The notes: a model not told the origin generated them from the sequence alone. Counted from the first letter of the stretch, positions 25,846 to 34,376 are shown. The stretch: 64,000 nt of DNA from Romboutsia lituseburensis (GCF_024723825.1 NZ_JANQBQ010000001.1:1612001-1676000); one strand, 5' to 3'. Program-made: numbers and translations.

Positions 25846-26625
25846 TTACTGATATATATTTCTGTATTTATTAACTGTAATTATGGATACATCCCCTAAA
25901 ATAGTATTCTGTTTATATGCTAATAATCCCTCATCTATTAAAGGTTTAATATAGTCTCTAACATTATTATTATTAATGTCAGAGTAACCAACTCCCTCAA
26001 CTAGATATTTATTTTTTATTCCCTTTAATGATTTGTAGTTACAATGTATTAAGAAATATACTAGCATCCTAAATGTAATCTCATTTACTTTAGTTCCTAA
26101 GTTGATCAACTTTAACAGTTTCATGTAGGAGCAGTTTACAAATACATCTTTACCCTTATAAGAGTCTGTATAGTTATAAATAAAGCTACCAGAGGTATCC
26201 TCAGTTAATATAGATGCCTTTTTTAACTCCCTCAACTTTTTATTAAAAGTATCATTAGACATATTAAAAATGTGCCTAACATCTCCTTTGATAACCTCCT
26301 TACTTACTGTCCATGTATATATTTTTTCTGGCTCTCCAGTTTTATCATCTATCCTATCTGGAGACTCTTTAATATCTACATCACATAGACAGGCTATTAT
26401 AGAAATAAGTCTATAATCTATTTTCCTATTTAATAAATTATCTCCAGATGGTAGAGGTATTTTGTACTGTTCTCCTCCAGATGCATCTATCTCTATTAAA
26501 CCTGTAGGAGAGAATATAGATGAGTCAGAATCATCCTCTTTTTCCCTGTTCTCCTCCTGTAACTTGATAACATACTCTAGCAAAGTATTAAGGTCTAGTT
26601 GTAATAACTCATTTTTAGTATACAT
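25846..26625 (-). CDS. Winged-helix, replication-initiator-like protein
   Basis: A 259-residue protein with two helix-turn-helix-like regions: VSKEVIKGDVRHIFNMSNDTFNKKLRELKKASIL (about 120-155), and near the C-terminus DINNNNVRDYIKPLIDEGLLAYKQNTILGDVSIITVNKYRNIYQ. The tandem winged-helix layout with a short N-terminal coiled region recalls plasmid and phage replication proteins, but no catalytic motif is visible and the family is not certain. Its start overlaps the end of the upstream gene. Iteron-like repeats lie about 190 bp downstream. Confidence 0.6.
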   Translation of the reverse strand: MYTKNELLQLDLNTLLEYVIKLQEENREKEDDSDSSIFSPTGLIEIDASGGEQYKIPLPSGDNLLNRKIDYRLISIIACLCDVDIKESPDRIDDKTGEPEKIYTWTVSKEVIKGDVRHIFNMSNDTFNKKLRELKKASILTEDTSGSFIYNYTDSYKGKDVFVNCSYMKLLKLINLGTKVNEITFRMLVYFLIHCNYKSLKGIKNKYLVEGVGYSDINNNNVRDYIKPLIDEGLLAYKQNTILGDVSIITVNKYRNIYQ

Positions 26626-26974
26626 CTATGCCTCCCCCTATATCTAACCAACTAGGTCTATTTTTTCTTGCCCAGTCTTTAAAATCTATAATATCATTAG
26701 ACCTTTTAAAATAGTCTTTAACATCCCAGATACATCCTTCTTCATATAAGTCCCCAGTTATCCCTCTATTATCTGTATGAGTTAATCCATAGCAGATAGA
26801 AACTTGTCCCCAGTCCTCACATTCCTCATATAGATAGCACTCTTTTTTAAAAAACTCATCATAATACCTTTTAGCAGATGTAAAACTTTTAAAAGTTATA
26901 AACTCTGATATCCCTCTAGGTGTAGTAAACCATATCTCTACTTCTTTTCTTACTTTATTATTCTTATTAGCCAT
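26615..26974 (-). CDS. Unknown element protein
   Basis: A protein of 119 residues from the ATG at 26974, chosen because GAGGAG lies 9 bases before it; the longer frame from 27013 has no ribosome-binding site. The sequence (EVEIWFTTPRGISEFITFKSFTSAKRYYDEFF) suggests a small alpha-beta fold. Aromatic residues, acidic residues and several cysteines (KKECYLYEECEDW) are present. It overlaps the replication-like gene by 11 bases and is probably co-expressed. Not recognised. Confidence 0.6.
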   Translation of the reverse strand: MANKNNKVRKEVEIWFTTPRGISEFITFKSFTSAKRYYDEFFKKECYLYEECEDWGQVSICYGLTHTDNRGITGDLYEEGCIWDVKDYFKRSNDIIDFKDWARKNRPSWLDIGGGIDVY

Positions 26975-27110
26975 ATTAAAACTCTCCTCTTTATCCTTTA
27001 TTTTAGTTAACACAGATGTACAACTCTCTTGTTTATTCTCTAGATGTCTTATTAATCTGTATTACATACATAGATACATAAATATAAAATACTTGTTACT
27101 TATTCTAATA

Positions 27111-27142
27111 CAAAAAAAGAGCAGATTTTAAATCTGCTCTTC
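27111..27142 (-). terminator. Strong terminator inside the element
   Basis: AGAGCAGATTT (27118-27128) and its complement (27130-27140) form an 11-bp stem followed by seven T on the minus strand, downstream of the 121-residue gene. Confidence 0.88.
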
Positions 27143-27162
27143 TGGTCTTTTATTATTAGTTT

Positions 27163-27528
27163 CTAAATATATCCTTTTTCCTTTAATTCCATAAAAGTAT
27201 TTATACTATTAATATTTCTTATATCTGAGGGTATCAATATATAATATCTATCATATAAATCTATGACCTTGTTTTTCTTAAAGGCTTGTTTAATGTGATG
27301 GAAGGAGACATCCTCCCCAGTTAGTAACTGTATATTTTTTAGTACTTTGCCTTTACTCTTATATATTTGTATTGGATGTAGATACTCTCTCCCCTTGTCA
27401 TCCTGTAATATCTCTAAGGACATCACATTACATAATATATAATACTCTGTATCCTCAGTAATTATAGGCTTTATATCAATTCCATTAAACATTATAGGCA
27501 TATTGTTGATTTTCTCTATATTATCCAT
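27163..27528 (-). CDS. Unknown element protein
   Basis: A 121-residue protein, not recognised. It is beta-rich at the N-terminus (MPIMFNGIDIKPIITEDTEYYILCNVMSLEILQDDKGREYLHP) and has basic patches toward the C-terminus. It overlaps the upstream 261-residue gene by 8 bases, indicating coupling. Confidence 0.6.
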   Translation of the reverse strand: MDNIEKINNMPIMFNGIDIKPIITEDTEYYILCNVMSLEILQDDKGREYLHPIQIYKSKGKVLKNIQLLTGEDVSFHHIKQAFKKNKVIDLYDRYYILIPSDIRNINSINTFMELKEKGYI

Positions 27529-28306
27529 TTACTGCCTCCCTCATAACTTTTAATTGTTCTGATATTTTATTACTATATGCCCTTTTCTCTGCTTGTCTCT
27601 CTGCATTCTGTGGCTCATAGTCTCTATATATTATTTCTGGGTATGCATCTAGTCCCCTGTGTAGCTTTGTAGGTAACATCATTGTGTTAATTGTATTTAA
27701 CAACCTCTCTGTATCTTCTTTATCTAGATACTCATAGTACCCAGTATCATATTTATTTAATGTCCTAAAATCTATACCAGATACAGAGGCTATATAATCA
27801 ATAGATGTCATATTTTTAATATTATTAAAGGCAATATATAATTTTCCATCTTGTAACCATTTACAAAGTGTATTAGATGAGTAATTAATTGGATTATTTT
27901 TTCTCTTTGAGTCTTTATTTTTAAAAGAATATTCCTCTGAGTCTCCCTCCTGTGTGTACTTGTCATTTAATAAATACTCCTCTGGAACATCTACAGAGTT
28001 TATATTATCCTCTAACTCCTCTTTAATATCTTTTTTATCTGCCTTTATCCATTTATTTAAAGTTACATCTGGAGGAGTGAGGCTCTGCCCTTCTGTGTCC
28101 CCTATAACATATAAATATATATCTTTGTAAGGGACAGGCTCTCCCTCTTGTACTGCTCTTCTAACTGCTTTTAAAATCCCATTCTCTGAGGGAGTTAATC
28201 CCATATCTTTTAAATGATCCTTTAATGCTCCAGTATTAGGGGATATTATAAGAGCCTCCCCAGTACTGTTATATACTACAATGTTTTTATATAATGCCTT
28301 TGCCAT
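27521..28306 (-). CDS. Unknown element protein
   Basis: A 261-residue protein, not recognised. The N-terminal 95 residues (YKNIVVYNSTGEALIISPNTGALKDHLKDMGLTPSENGILKAVRRAVQ) look like a compact mixed domain with a possible DNA-binding helix. An acidic linker (about 96-135) is followed by a helical region containing YSSNTLCKWLQDGKLYIAF. The middle gene of a coupled set with the 67- and 121-residue proteins. Confidence 0.6.
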   Translation of the reverse strand: MAKALYKNIVVYNSTGEALIISPNTGALKDHLKDMGLTPSENGILKAVRRAVQEGEPVPYKDIYLYVIGDTEGQSLTPPDVTLNKWIKADKKDIKEELEDNINSVDVPEEYLLNDKYTQEGDSEEYSFKNKDSKRKNNPINYSSNTLCKWLQDGKLYIAFNNIKNMTSIDYIASVSGIDFRTLNKYDTGYYEYLDKEDTERLLNTINTMMLPTKLHRGLDAYPEIIYRDYEPQNAERQAEKRAYSNKISEQLKVMREAVNG

Positions 28307-28317
28307 GATGTCCCCTC

Positions 28318-28521
28318 CTATATAACCTTATACTCTTTATAAGGCTCTATTTTTGGTGTCTGCTCCAGTTCTACTATACCTTCTTTTATATTCTCTACTA
28401 TCTTAGGTATTAAATTAGTATCTGTTAATCCTTCATAATCTAATAGTAGTCCAACTGGTATATCTAAATGGCTTATACCTTCTTTTAATAATGCTTTGTT
28501 TAATTGCTTTTTAAATGTCAT
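28318..28521 (-). CDS. Unknown 67-residue element protein
   Basis: A small helical protein (MTFKKQLNKALLKEGISHLDIP) that heads the 67-261-121-residue gene set. AAAGGAGA precedes the ATG at a good distance. Not recognised. Confidence 0.55.
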   Translation of the reverse strand: MTFKKQLNKALLKEGISHLDIPVGLLLDYEGLTDTNLIPKIVENIKEGIVELEQTPKIEPYKEYKVI

Positions 28522-28734
28522 AATCTTAAATCTCCTTTTATCTTAGTTATTAGTTCTATAAGAGTCTTTTTAGTAACTCTTACATATGGAGATACATTAT
28601 TACTATATAGATGTTACTGCTTTAGTCTTTTTTAATGTTTATCTTTATGCCCCAGAGTTGTTAATATTTAACCACTTATCTATTGACTCTATAGCTCTTA
28701 CATAATAGTCTTAGGGGATGTCTATCCTGTGGCA

Positions 28735-28796
28735 TAAAAAGACCCTATATCTCAGACACAAAATAATTTAATATTCTGCATCTGGGATATAGAGTC
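28735..28796 (-). terminator. Long-stem hairpin downstream of the integrase gene
   Basis: A 16-bp stem (28741-28756 with 28781-28796, two G-U pairs) with a 24-base loop is followed on the minus strand by TTTTT. It is likely the terminator for transcription coming from the integrase; the rest of 28522-29170 shows no gene. Confidence 0.5.
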
Positions 28797-29176
28797 TTAG
28801 TTTATATAATAGTCTCTTTTTCAGTTCTAGAGCCTTTAGTATATCCCCTATTAAACTAACCTAAAAGGAATATAGTTTTATTATTATTGTATCCATACCC
28901 AACAACTAGAGCCTTTTAAACTACTCTAGTAACTATATGACCTAATCTATATTATGTATTCTATAGATTATATGGTTGCCTCCTGACCTTTTCTCTGGAT
29001 GTCATCTCCTAGCATCTAGGGTCAATGGTGTAATAGGGAAAATATGCCTACCTAGACTGTTAATTTTCTGCATTGGCTTAACTAACCTACTAGATTTATT
29101 TATAGTTACTCTAGTGCATAGATAACTGACCTACTGCCTCTCTATATCTCAAAAAAGGCAATAAGAAACTAGACCC

Positions 29177-29205
29177 TTGAATATTACAATTTTTTTGTCT
29201 ATAAT
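29177..29205 (+). promoter_or_regulatory. Near-consensus promoter facing the integrase
   Basis: TTGAAT (29177-29182), a 17-base spacer and TATAAT (29200-29205) on the plus strand. The only thing downstream before the next terminator is an 85-base stretch without a reading frame. Confidence 0.6.
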
Positions 29206-29211
29206 CATAAA

Positions 29212-29296
29212 AGGGAATAGTTAAACAATATTAAATTGTAGTGGGTTTATTTTGTTGGTATTTCCTATAGGAGAGGTTTGCAGACCTCTCTTTTTT
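29212..29296 (+). ncRNA. Candidate small RNA of about 85 nucleotides
   Basis: It is bounded by the promoter at 29177-29205 and by a terminator (GAGAGGT at 29271-29277, ACCTCTC at 29284-29290, then six T). No ATG-started reading frame exists in it. An internal ACAAT/ATTGT stem is possible. It ends 19 bases before the convergent integrase stop at 29315, so it would run toward the integrase mRNA 3' end. The existence of the RNA is inferred. Confidence 0.45.
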
Positions 29297-29314
29297 ATTA
29301 CAATTAGTTCTACT

Positions 29315-30325
29315 CTATCTATTCCTCATGTTCTCCAAAGGACTAAATCTCTGATAATTCTTTCTTATATCTGTTACTGTTAAATCTAAGTAGGCTTTTT
29401 CTGTTACTGTTACAGATGAATGACCTAATATCTTAGATAATGTAAATATATCCCCTCCAGACATTAAAAATCTTTTAGCAAAATTATTCCTTAATCCATG
29501 AGGAGATATATTTTTCTCTATTCCAGACCTCTCTTTATATACTCTAAAATTTCTCTCAAAGTTAGTAACCTTTAAATCAGTCCCTCTATTAGTAGGAAAT
29601 AACAATAAATCATTCTCTATATACCTATCTTTATACTGGAGCCATCTCCTCAGAGTACTGCTCATAGTATTACTAAAGAAAACATATCTTTCTTTTTTAC
29701 CTTTAGTTATTTCTGATGGTATTAATATTGCTCTCCTATCTATATCTACATCCTCTATAGTTAGAGCCAATGTCTCCCCTAACCTCATGCCTGTATCCAT
29801 TATTAACTGGATTATTACATAATCTCTATACTCATGGTATTTAGTAACATCTATAGCCTTTATAAGAGCCTTAAAATCAGAGTCTGTAATATCCTCTTTA
29901 GGTTTTCTTTTAGCCTTAATAGATTTAACTGCATTCATTGGACTAGATTTTATTAGCTTTTTATCTAATGCCCAGTTAAAGAATACCTTTAGATTTCTGA
30001 TGTAGTTATTTATAGTAGATGCAGATACTGTCTTATTAAAATCTTTTCTGGCAGTAGGATTATTAATAGATATTGTCTTATCATCTGATACATAGGAATA
30101 TTTTCCTCTCTCCTTAGTAAACTTGACATAATCAGTAGTATGTTTTGCTTTAATGTCCTCTAATCTGTTTATTTGGTATTCCTCCTCTACAAACTTAGAG
30201 AATAATAGCAAACTAGCCTCATATGATTTCATAGTCTTTTTAGATAAACCTTTTATATGGCAATATTCTATAAAATCTCCTACATAGAAATTAAAATCTT
30301 TTTTAGATTTAAGTAATTTAGCCAT
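29315..30325 (-). CDS. int: Tyrosine recombinase, integrase of the spo0A element
   Basis: A 336-residue integrase. The N-terminal SAM-like core-binding domain (about 8-140) has AKHTTDYVKF and SASTINNYIRNLKVFFNWALDK. The catalytic domain (about 160-325) has all signature residues: the first arginine (DTGMRLGETLAL), the lysine in TKGKKERYVFF, HxxR (SPHGLRNNF), histidine in LGHSSVTVTEK and the tyrosine in AYLDL. An N-terminal arm-binding segment precedes it. It lies 183 bases from the spo0A stop, transcribed in the same direction. Its ribosome-binding site is in a hairpin (30326-30378). It should catalyse integration at, and excision from, the spo0A 3' end. Confidence 0.95.
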   Translation of the reverse strand: MAKLLKSKKDFNFYVGDFIEYCHIKGLSKKTMKSYEASLLLFSKFVEEEYQINRLEDIKAKHTTDYVKFTKERGKYSYVSDDKTISINNPTARKDFNKTVSASTINNYIRNLKVFFNWALDKKLIKSSPMNAVKSIKAKRKPKEDITDSDFKALIKAIDVTKYHEYRDYVIIQLIMDTGMRLGETLALTIEDVDIDRRAILIPSEITKGKKERYVFFSNTMSSTLRRWLQYKDRYIENDLLLFPTNRGTDLKVTNFERNFRVYKERSGIEKNISPHGLRNNFAKRFLMSGGDIFTLSKILGHSSVTVTEKAYLDLTVTDIRKNYQRFSPLENMRNR

Positions 30326-30378
30326 AAAAAAAACACCTCCTATCAGTCAAGAGATTTTTCTCAACTAATAGAAGGTGT
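30326..30378 (-). promoter_or_regulatory. Dual-purpose hairpin: terminator-like and burying the integrase ribosome-binding site
   Basis: Stems pair 30333-30338 with 30373-30378, 30340-30343 with 30368-30371, 30345-30347 with 30364-30366 and 30351-30353 with 30360-30362. On minus-strand RNA the 3' arm contains GGAGG (30336-30340), the ribosome-binding site of int, and eight T follow directly before ATG. It can therefore stop transcription coming from spo0A and also hide the int start on read-through mRNA. Confidence 0.7.
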
Positions 30379-30507
30379 CTTCTGCCTTCATTCAATATTA
30401 ATTTATTGATATAAAAAGTAGTTTGTTGCTATATTTAATATAGTCTCTACTTTTTTAAATTACTTGTCAAAGCATTCATTTTACTGACTTTCTACAGATA
30501 CTAAAGG

Positions 30508-31323
30508 CTATTTAACCATGCTGTGTTCTAATCTTAATTTATCAGCAATCATAGCTATAAACTCAGAGTTTGTTGGTTTTCCTTTAGTATTGTGTACTGT
30601 ATATCCAAATAGTTGATTTATTGTATCAACCTTTCCTCTACTCCATGCAACTTCTATAGCATGTCTTATAGCTCTTTCAACTCTACTTGGAGTTGTATTG
30701 AATTTTTTAGCTATACTTGGGTATAATTCTTTTGTTACAGCTCCTAATAATTCAACATTATCTATAACCATTTTTATAGCTTCTCTTAAGTATAAGTATC
30801 CTTTTATATGCGCAGGTACCCCTATCTCATGTATTATATTCGTTATCTCTGTTTCTATATTTCCAACATTTTTTACAAAATCACTTCTTGTCATCTGTAT
30901 ATCTGAATGTGTTCTTGGTTTTATTTCTACATGGTGGTTAGTCTTATTAGAAACTAACTCTCTTATTCTATTTATAAATATAACAAAGTCAAAAGGTTTT
31001 ACTATATAGTAATCTGCTCCTAAATTTATAGCACTTTGTGTTATTTTATCTTGACCTACAGCTGATAATACTATTATTTTTGGCATTTTAGGTATATCCA
31101 TTGAATTTAATTTTTCTATAACACCTAATCCGTCTAAATGCGGCATAATAACATCTAACACTAATAGATCTGGTTGCGTTTTCTTAACTAAATCTAACGC
31201 TTCAATTCCATCTTTTGCTATTCCTAATATCTCTATGTCGCTTTCATTAGATAAATACTCTTTAAGTACTTGACAAAAATCCTTATTATCATCTGCTAAA
31301 ACTATTTTAATTTTTTCGTTCAC
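30508..31323 (-). CDS. spo0A: Sporulation master regulator Spo0A
   Basis: A response regulator that starts sporulation. The receiver domain (about 1-120) has the acidic pair in VLADDNKDF, the phospho-acceptor aspartate in [13 protein letters not shown] and the lysine in IVKPFDF. A linker follows, then the DNA-binding domain with the recognition helix [22 protein letters not shown], near identical to C. difficile Spo0A as I recall it. The start is GTG at 31323: the upstream ATG at 31338 overlaps the ribosome-binding site GGGGGG. The final 22 codons come from the integrated element, but the protein is intact. Confidence 0.96.
   Translation of the reverse strand: MNEKIKIVLADDNKDFCQVLKEYLSNESDIEILGIAKDGIEALDLVKKTQPDLLVLDVIMPHLDGLGVIEKLNSMDIPKMPKIIVLSAVGQDKITQSAINLGADYYIVKPFDFVIFINRIRELVSNKTNHHVEIKPRTHSDIQMTRSDFVKNVGNIETEITNIIHEIGVPAHIKGYLYLREAIKMVIDNVELLGAVTKELYPSIAKKFNTTPSRVERAIRHAIEVAWSRGKVDTINQLFGYTVHNTKGKPTNSEFIAMIADKLRLEHSMVK
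30509..30575 (-). repeat. Right attachment site, within the spo0A 3' end
   Basis: The copy of the 67-bp direct repeat that completes spo0A, 65 of 67 identical to 17655-17721. Perfect identity covers 30524-30575 (52 bp). The crossover must lie in that core. Beyond 30575 the sequence diverges from the left copy exactly at codon PTN versus STN. Confidence 0.9.
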
Positions 31324-31393
31324 TAAAATTCCCCCCATTAATAAACCATCTTCTTTTTTATATAATTAATATCAAAAGTTTTTCATATTAAGC

Positions 31394-31423
31394 ATATTCG
31401 ACATACCAAAATTATATTCCTTC
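31394..31423 (-). promoter_or_regulatory. SigH promoter and Spo0A box of spo0A
   Basis: On the minus strand GAAGGAATA (31415-31423), 12 bases and GTCGAATAT (31394-31402) fit the sigma-H consensus RnAGGAwWW-N11-12-RnnGAATww. TGTCGAA (31397-31403) overlapping its -10 region is also a Spo0A box, allowing feedback. The promoter is about 70 bases before the GTG start and is untouched by the element at the other end of the gene. Confidence 0.75.
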
Positions 31424-31470
31424 AATTTATTTTAATAAATTAAAAAAAATTTTGAAATAAGATTAAATTT

Positions 31471-32511
31471 TTAATATCTCTTATCTAATTCTATCATCTC
31501 ATCTATAAAAATACCATATCCTTTTTTAGGATTGTTCTTAAAAACATGTGTTAATGCCCCAATTATTTTATTATTTTGTATAATTGGCGCTCCACTCATT
31601 CCTTGTACTATACCACCTGTATAATTTATAAGATCTACATCTATAATCTCTATTATCATATTTCTATCATTTTTTTTGTCATTAACGAAACTTTTAATCT
31701 TTACATCATAGCTTGTTATATTTCTATCCTTATCTTCAAAAAGTATATGCGCATTACCCAGTTTTATGTCTTGTTTCTTTCCTACTTCAATCAATTGTAC
31801 ATCTGTGTTTATTTTCCCTGTCATATTTCCACTTATTCCATAATTTGAATTGTTTCTAAATTCCCCAATCGGAGTAGAAGTTATTATATCACCTTTTATT
31901 TGACCAACGTTACTTTTAGATCCTTTATTAATTTTAATATTAGATAGTTCATATATATCGCCTTGACTTATTTTTAAAAACTCATTTGTATCTGCATCTG
32001 TTATAGCATGTCCAACTGCTTTAAATTTCAAATTACTTGGATCATAGTAAGTTATAGTTCCTATTCCTGAAATTTTTTCTCTTACCCACAATCCTAATTT
32101 TGCAGTTCCATTTTCATTTTTTATTTTTATATATTCAGTCTTATATTTATTGTCTCTTTCAAATTTTATTTTGACTTTATTACTTTTAATATTTTTTAAT
32201 ATACTAGATACATCATGACTGCTTGATACTTTTTGGTCATTAATTTCAATAATATTATCACCTTTTTTTATACCTCCAATATATTCAACATCATCTTCTT
32301 CATAACCAATAACTAGTACTCCATCTGTATTTGCTTTCACACCAATAATCATTCCAAATGGATACACATATTTAACTTCTTCTTTTTTATTTTTCATAGC
32401 AGGTATTGCTTGATTTAAATCATTATAATTAAAATTTGTAAAGCAAAGAATAAATAACGCTAATATAGATACTAAAATAACTATTTTTTTTATGCTAAAA
32501 AAATCGTTCAT
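31471..32511 (-). CDS. spoIVB: SpoIVB peptidase (S55 family)
   Basis: Serine peptidase secreted from the forespore that, in Bacillus, cleaves SpoIVFA to signal sigma-K activation. It has 346 residues with an N-terminal membrane anchor (about 10-27), a PDZ domain (about 60-130, IGYEEDDVEYIGGIKKGDNIIEINDQ) and the S55 domain with GHAITDADT and the serine motif GGIVQGMSGAPIIQNNKIIGALTHVF. Since SigK here has no pro-sequence, its target may differ from Bacillus, as in C. difficile. It lies directly upstream of spo0A, the usual order. A long palindrome precedes it (32537-32572). Confidence 0.94.
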   Translation of the reverse strand: MNDFFSIKKIVILVSILALFILCFTNFNYNDLNQAIPAMKNKKEEVKYVYPFGMIIGVKANTDGVLVIGYEEDDVEYIGGIKKGDNIIEINDQKVSSSHDVSSILKNIKSNKVKIKFERDNKYKTEYIKIKNENGTAKLGLWVREKISGIGTITYYDPSNLKFKAVGHAITDADTNEFLKISQGDIYELSNIKINKGSKSNVGQIKGDIITSTPIGEFRNNSNYGISGNMTGKINTDVQLIEVGKKQDIKLGNAHILFEDKDRNITSYDVKIKSFVNDKKNDRNMIIEIIDVDLINYTGGIVQGMSGAPIIQNNKIIGALTHVFKNNPKKGYGIFIDEMIELDKRY

Positions 32512-32536
32512 AACATTTCGTCTCCCTATCTCTAGT

Positions 32537-32572
32537 AAATATATACTTATAATTCCTTATAAGTATATATTT
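32537..32572. repeat. Perfect 16-bp inverted repeat upstream of spoIVB
   Basis: Positions 32537-32552 and 32557-32572 are perfectly complementary around a four-base TTCC loop, almost entirely A and T with one C/G pair. It ends 26 bases before the spoIVB ATG and does not include the ribosome-binding site. No T-tract follows. It may be an operator or an RNA structure. Confidence 0.55.
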
Positions 32573-32600
32573 ATTCACTCATTTAGTAAAATTTTGTAAC

Positions 32601-32635
32601 AAAAATAAAAGAAGCCAGAGGCTTCTTTTATTTTT
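32601..32635 (-). terminator. recN terminator overlapping its stop codon
   Basis: An 11-bp stem (32606-32616 with 32620-32630) with a three-base loop and T-rich tail on both strands. The recN TAA (32628-32630) is inside the stem, so translation termination and transcription termination are close together. Confidence 0.8.
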
Positions 32636-34304
32636 TTGCTAATTCAATTATTTCTGTAGCATGTTCCATAGTCTTTTCTGTTATATTGCTACCTGCGATA
32701 AGTCTTGCTATTTCATCTTTCTTTTGTTCATAATTTAACTTTCTTATTGTTGTAAAAGTCCTTTCATTTGATGTACTTTTTTCTATACAATAATGTGTAT
32801 CTGCATTAGCAGCTATTTGTGGTAGATGTGTTATACAAATAACTTGTTTTTTCTTTCCTATATTACCAAGCTTTTCACCTACGATTTGAGCTGCAATTCC
32901 ACTTATCCCAGTATCTATTTCATCAAATACTAAGGTATCTATTTGATCTATATCCGATAATATAGTTTTGAATGCTAACATAAATCTAGACATTTCTCCA
33001 CCGGAAGCTACTTTATAAATAGGCTTTATATCCTCACCTAAGTTAAAAGATATCATAAATTCAATATCATCTTTACCATTTGATGTAAATATAGATTCCT
33101 CAAAGTTAACTTTAAATATTACATTTTTCATATTTAGACTTTTTAATTCTAAAAGTAAAGCTTCTTCTAACTTAATGGCTACATTTTTTCTAGCATTAGT
33201 TAGTGCTTGAGCTTTGACACTTAGCGCTTTTTCTAACTTTAGAATTTCAGCTTTTAGTTCTTCAACCTTTTCATCTCTATTTAATATCTCATCTAGTCTT
33301 GCTTTTATATTATTATAATATTCAAATATTTCGTCTATAGTATCTCCATATTTTCTTCGTAGATTATTTATTTCATCTACTCTAAGCTCAATTTGTTCTA
33401 ATTCATATGGTTCAAAATTTATATTCTCCTTATAATTTCTTATTTCCCTAGAGATATCTTGTAGCTCATACATTATTCTTTCTATATCATTATTGTAATC
33501 ACTTAATGATTTGTCATACTCTGATATAGCAGATAGTTCTCTTACAGCATTTCCTATCAAGTCTACTGCATTTACTGAGCCATCATATAAACTTTGATAA
33601 CTTAAATTTAAATTACTATAAATTTTTTCACTATTTCTATAAACATCTCTTTGCTTTAATAGATCCTCATATTCATCTTTACTTAGATTTGCAGATTCAA
33701 TTTCATTAATTTGAAATTTTAATAAATCAATTTCTCTTTGAATCTGCATATCGTCTTTATTCTCAGTTAATATATTTAATGCTCTTTTTACCTCACTATA
33801 TTGTACATATATCTCTTTATAATCATGTTTAAACTCTTCTAATTCAAACTCTCCAAATAAATCTAAAAACTCTATATGAGTTTCTTTATTAAATAAGGCC
33901 TGAGTTTGATGTTGACCATGAACATCTATTAATGTAGATGCTATTTGCTTAAGTACACCCATTTTAACAGTTCTTCCATTTACTCTTGCAACACTTTTTC
34001 CGTCAGCGTATATAATCCTAGTTATTACTAACAACTTATCTTCATCTAATTCTAAATCATTTTCTTGTAATACTTTTTTTAGGTTTGAATTTTGTGAATA
34101 AAACACGACTTCAACTAGACCTTTATCAGTTCCTTTTCTCAAAAATGATCTGTCATACTTTTCACCCAGACATAAACCTAAAGCATCAATTATTATTGAT
34201 TTACCCGAACCAGTTTCCCCTGTTAGTATATTTAGATTTTCATCAATATTTAACCTTAATTCTTCTACTAAGGCACAGTTTTTCATATACAACTCAAGGA
34301 TCAA
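32628..34304 (-). CDS. recN: DNA repair protein RecN
   Basis: SMC-like ATPase acting at double-strand breaks. It has 558 residues: Walker A GETGSGKS (about 29-36), long coiled coils (about 150-370), ABC signature region ASGGEMSRFMLAFK and Walker B DTLVFDEIDTGISG, then ICITHLPQIAANAD. It lies between tlyA and spoIVB, the normal Firmicutes order. The N-terminus MILELYMKNCALVEELRL is the expected start. Confidence 0.96.
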   Translation of the reverse strand: MILELYMKNCALVEELRLNIDENLNILTGETGSGKSIIIDALGLCLGEKYDRSFLRKGTDKGLVEVVFYSQNSNLKKVLQENDLELDEDKLLVITRIIYADGKSVARVNGRTVKMGVLKQIASTLIDVHGQHQTQALFNKETHIEFLDLFGEFELEEFKHDYKEIYVQYSEVKRALNILTENKDDMQIQREIDLLKFQINEIESANLSKDEYEDLLKQRDVYRNSEKIYSNLNLSYQSLYDGSVNAVDLIGNAVRELSAISEYDKSLSDYNNDIERIMYELQDISREIRNYKENINFEPYELEQIELRVDEINNLRRKYGDTIDEIFEYYNNIKARLDEILNRDEKVEELKAEILKLEKALSVKAQALTNARKNVAIKLEEALLLELKSLNMKNVIFKVNFEESIFTSNGKDDIEFMISFNLGEDIKPIYKVASGGEMSRFMLAFKTILSDIDQIDTLVFDEIDTGISGIAAQIVGEKLGNIGKKKQVICITHLPQIAANADTHYCIEKSTSNERTFTTIRKLNYEQKKDEIARLIAGSNITEKTMEHATEIIELAKK

Positions 34305-34376
34305 TTTAAATCCCCCTCTTTTATATAAAAATTATTTATTAGTATTACTCTTTTATATTTTTAATATATTAAATTT

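Larger units (their letters stand above)
17655..30575. mobile_element. 12.85-kb integrative element in the 3' end of spo0A
   Basis: Bounded by 67-bp direct repeats of the spo0A 3' end at 17655-17721 and 30509-30575; the excised circle would be 12,854 bp. A complete tyrosine recombinase gene lies at the right end beside spo0A. Inside are a serine recombinase, an antirepressor, a replication-like winged-helix protein, a membrane-protein cassette at the left edge and small unknown genes, most on the minus strand. There are no capsid, terminase, portal, relaxase or type IV secretion genes. It is best described as a satellite-like or plasmid-like integrative element. Spo0A remains full length because the attachment site restores the same codons. 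Confidence 0.92.
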
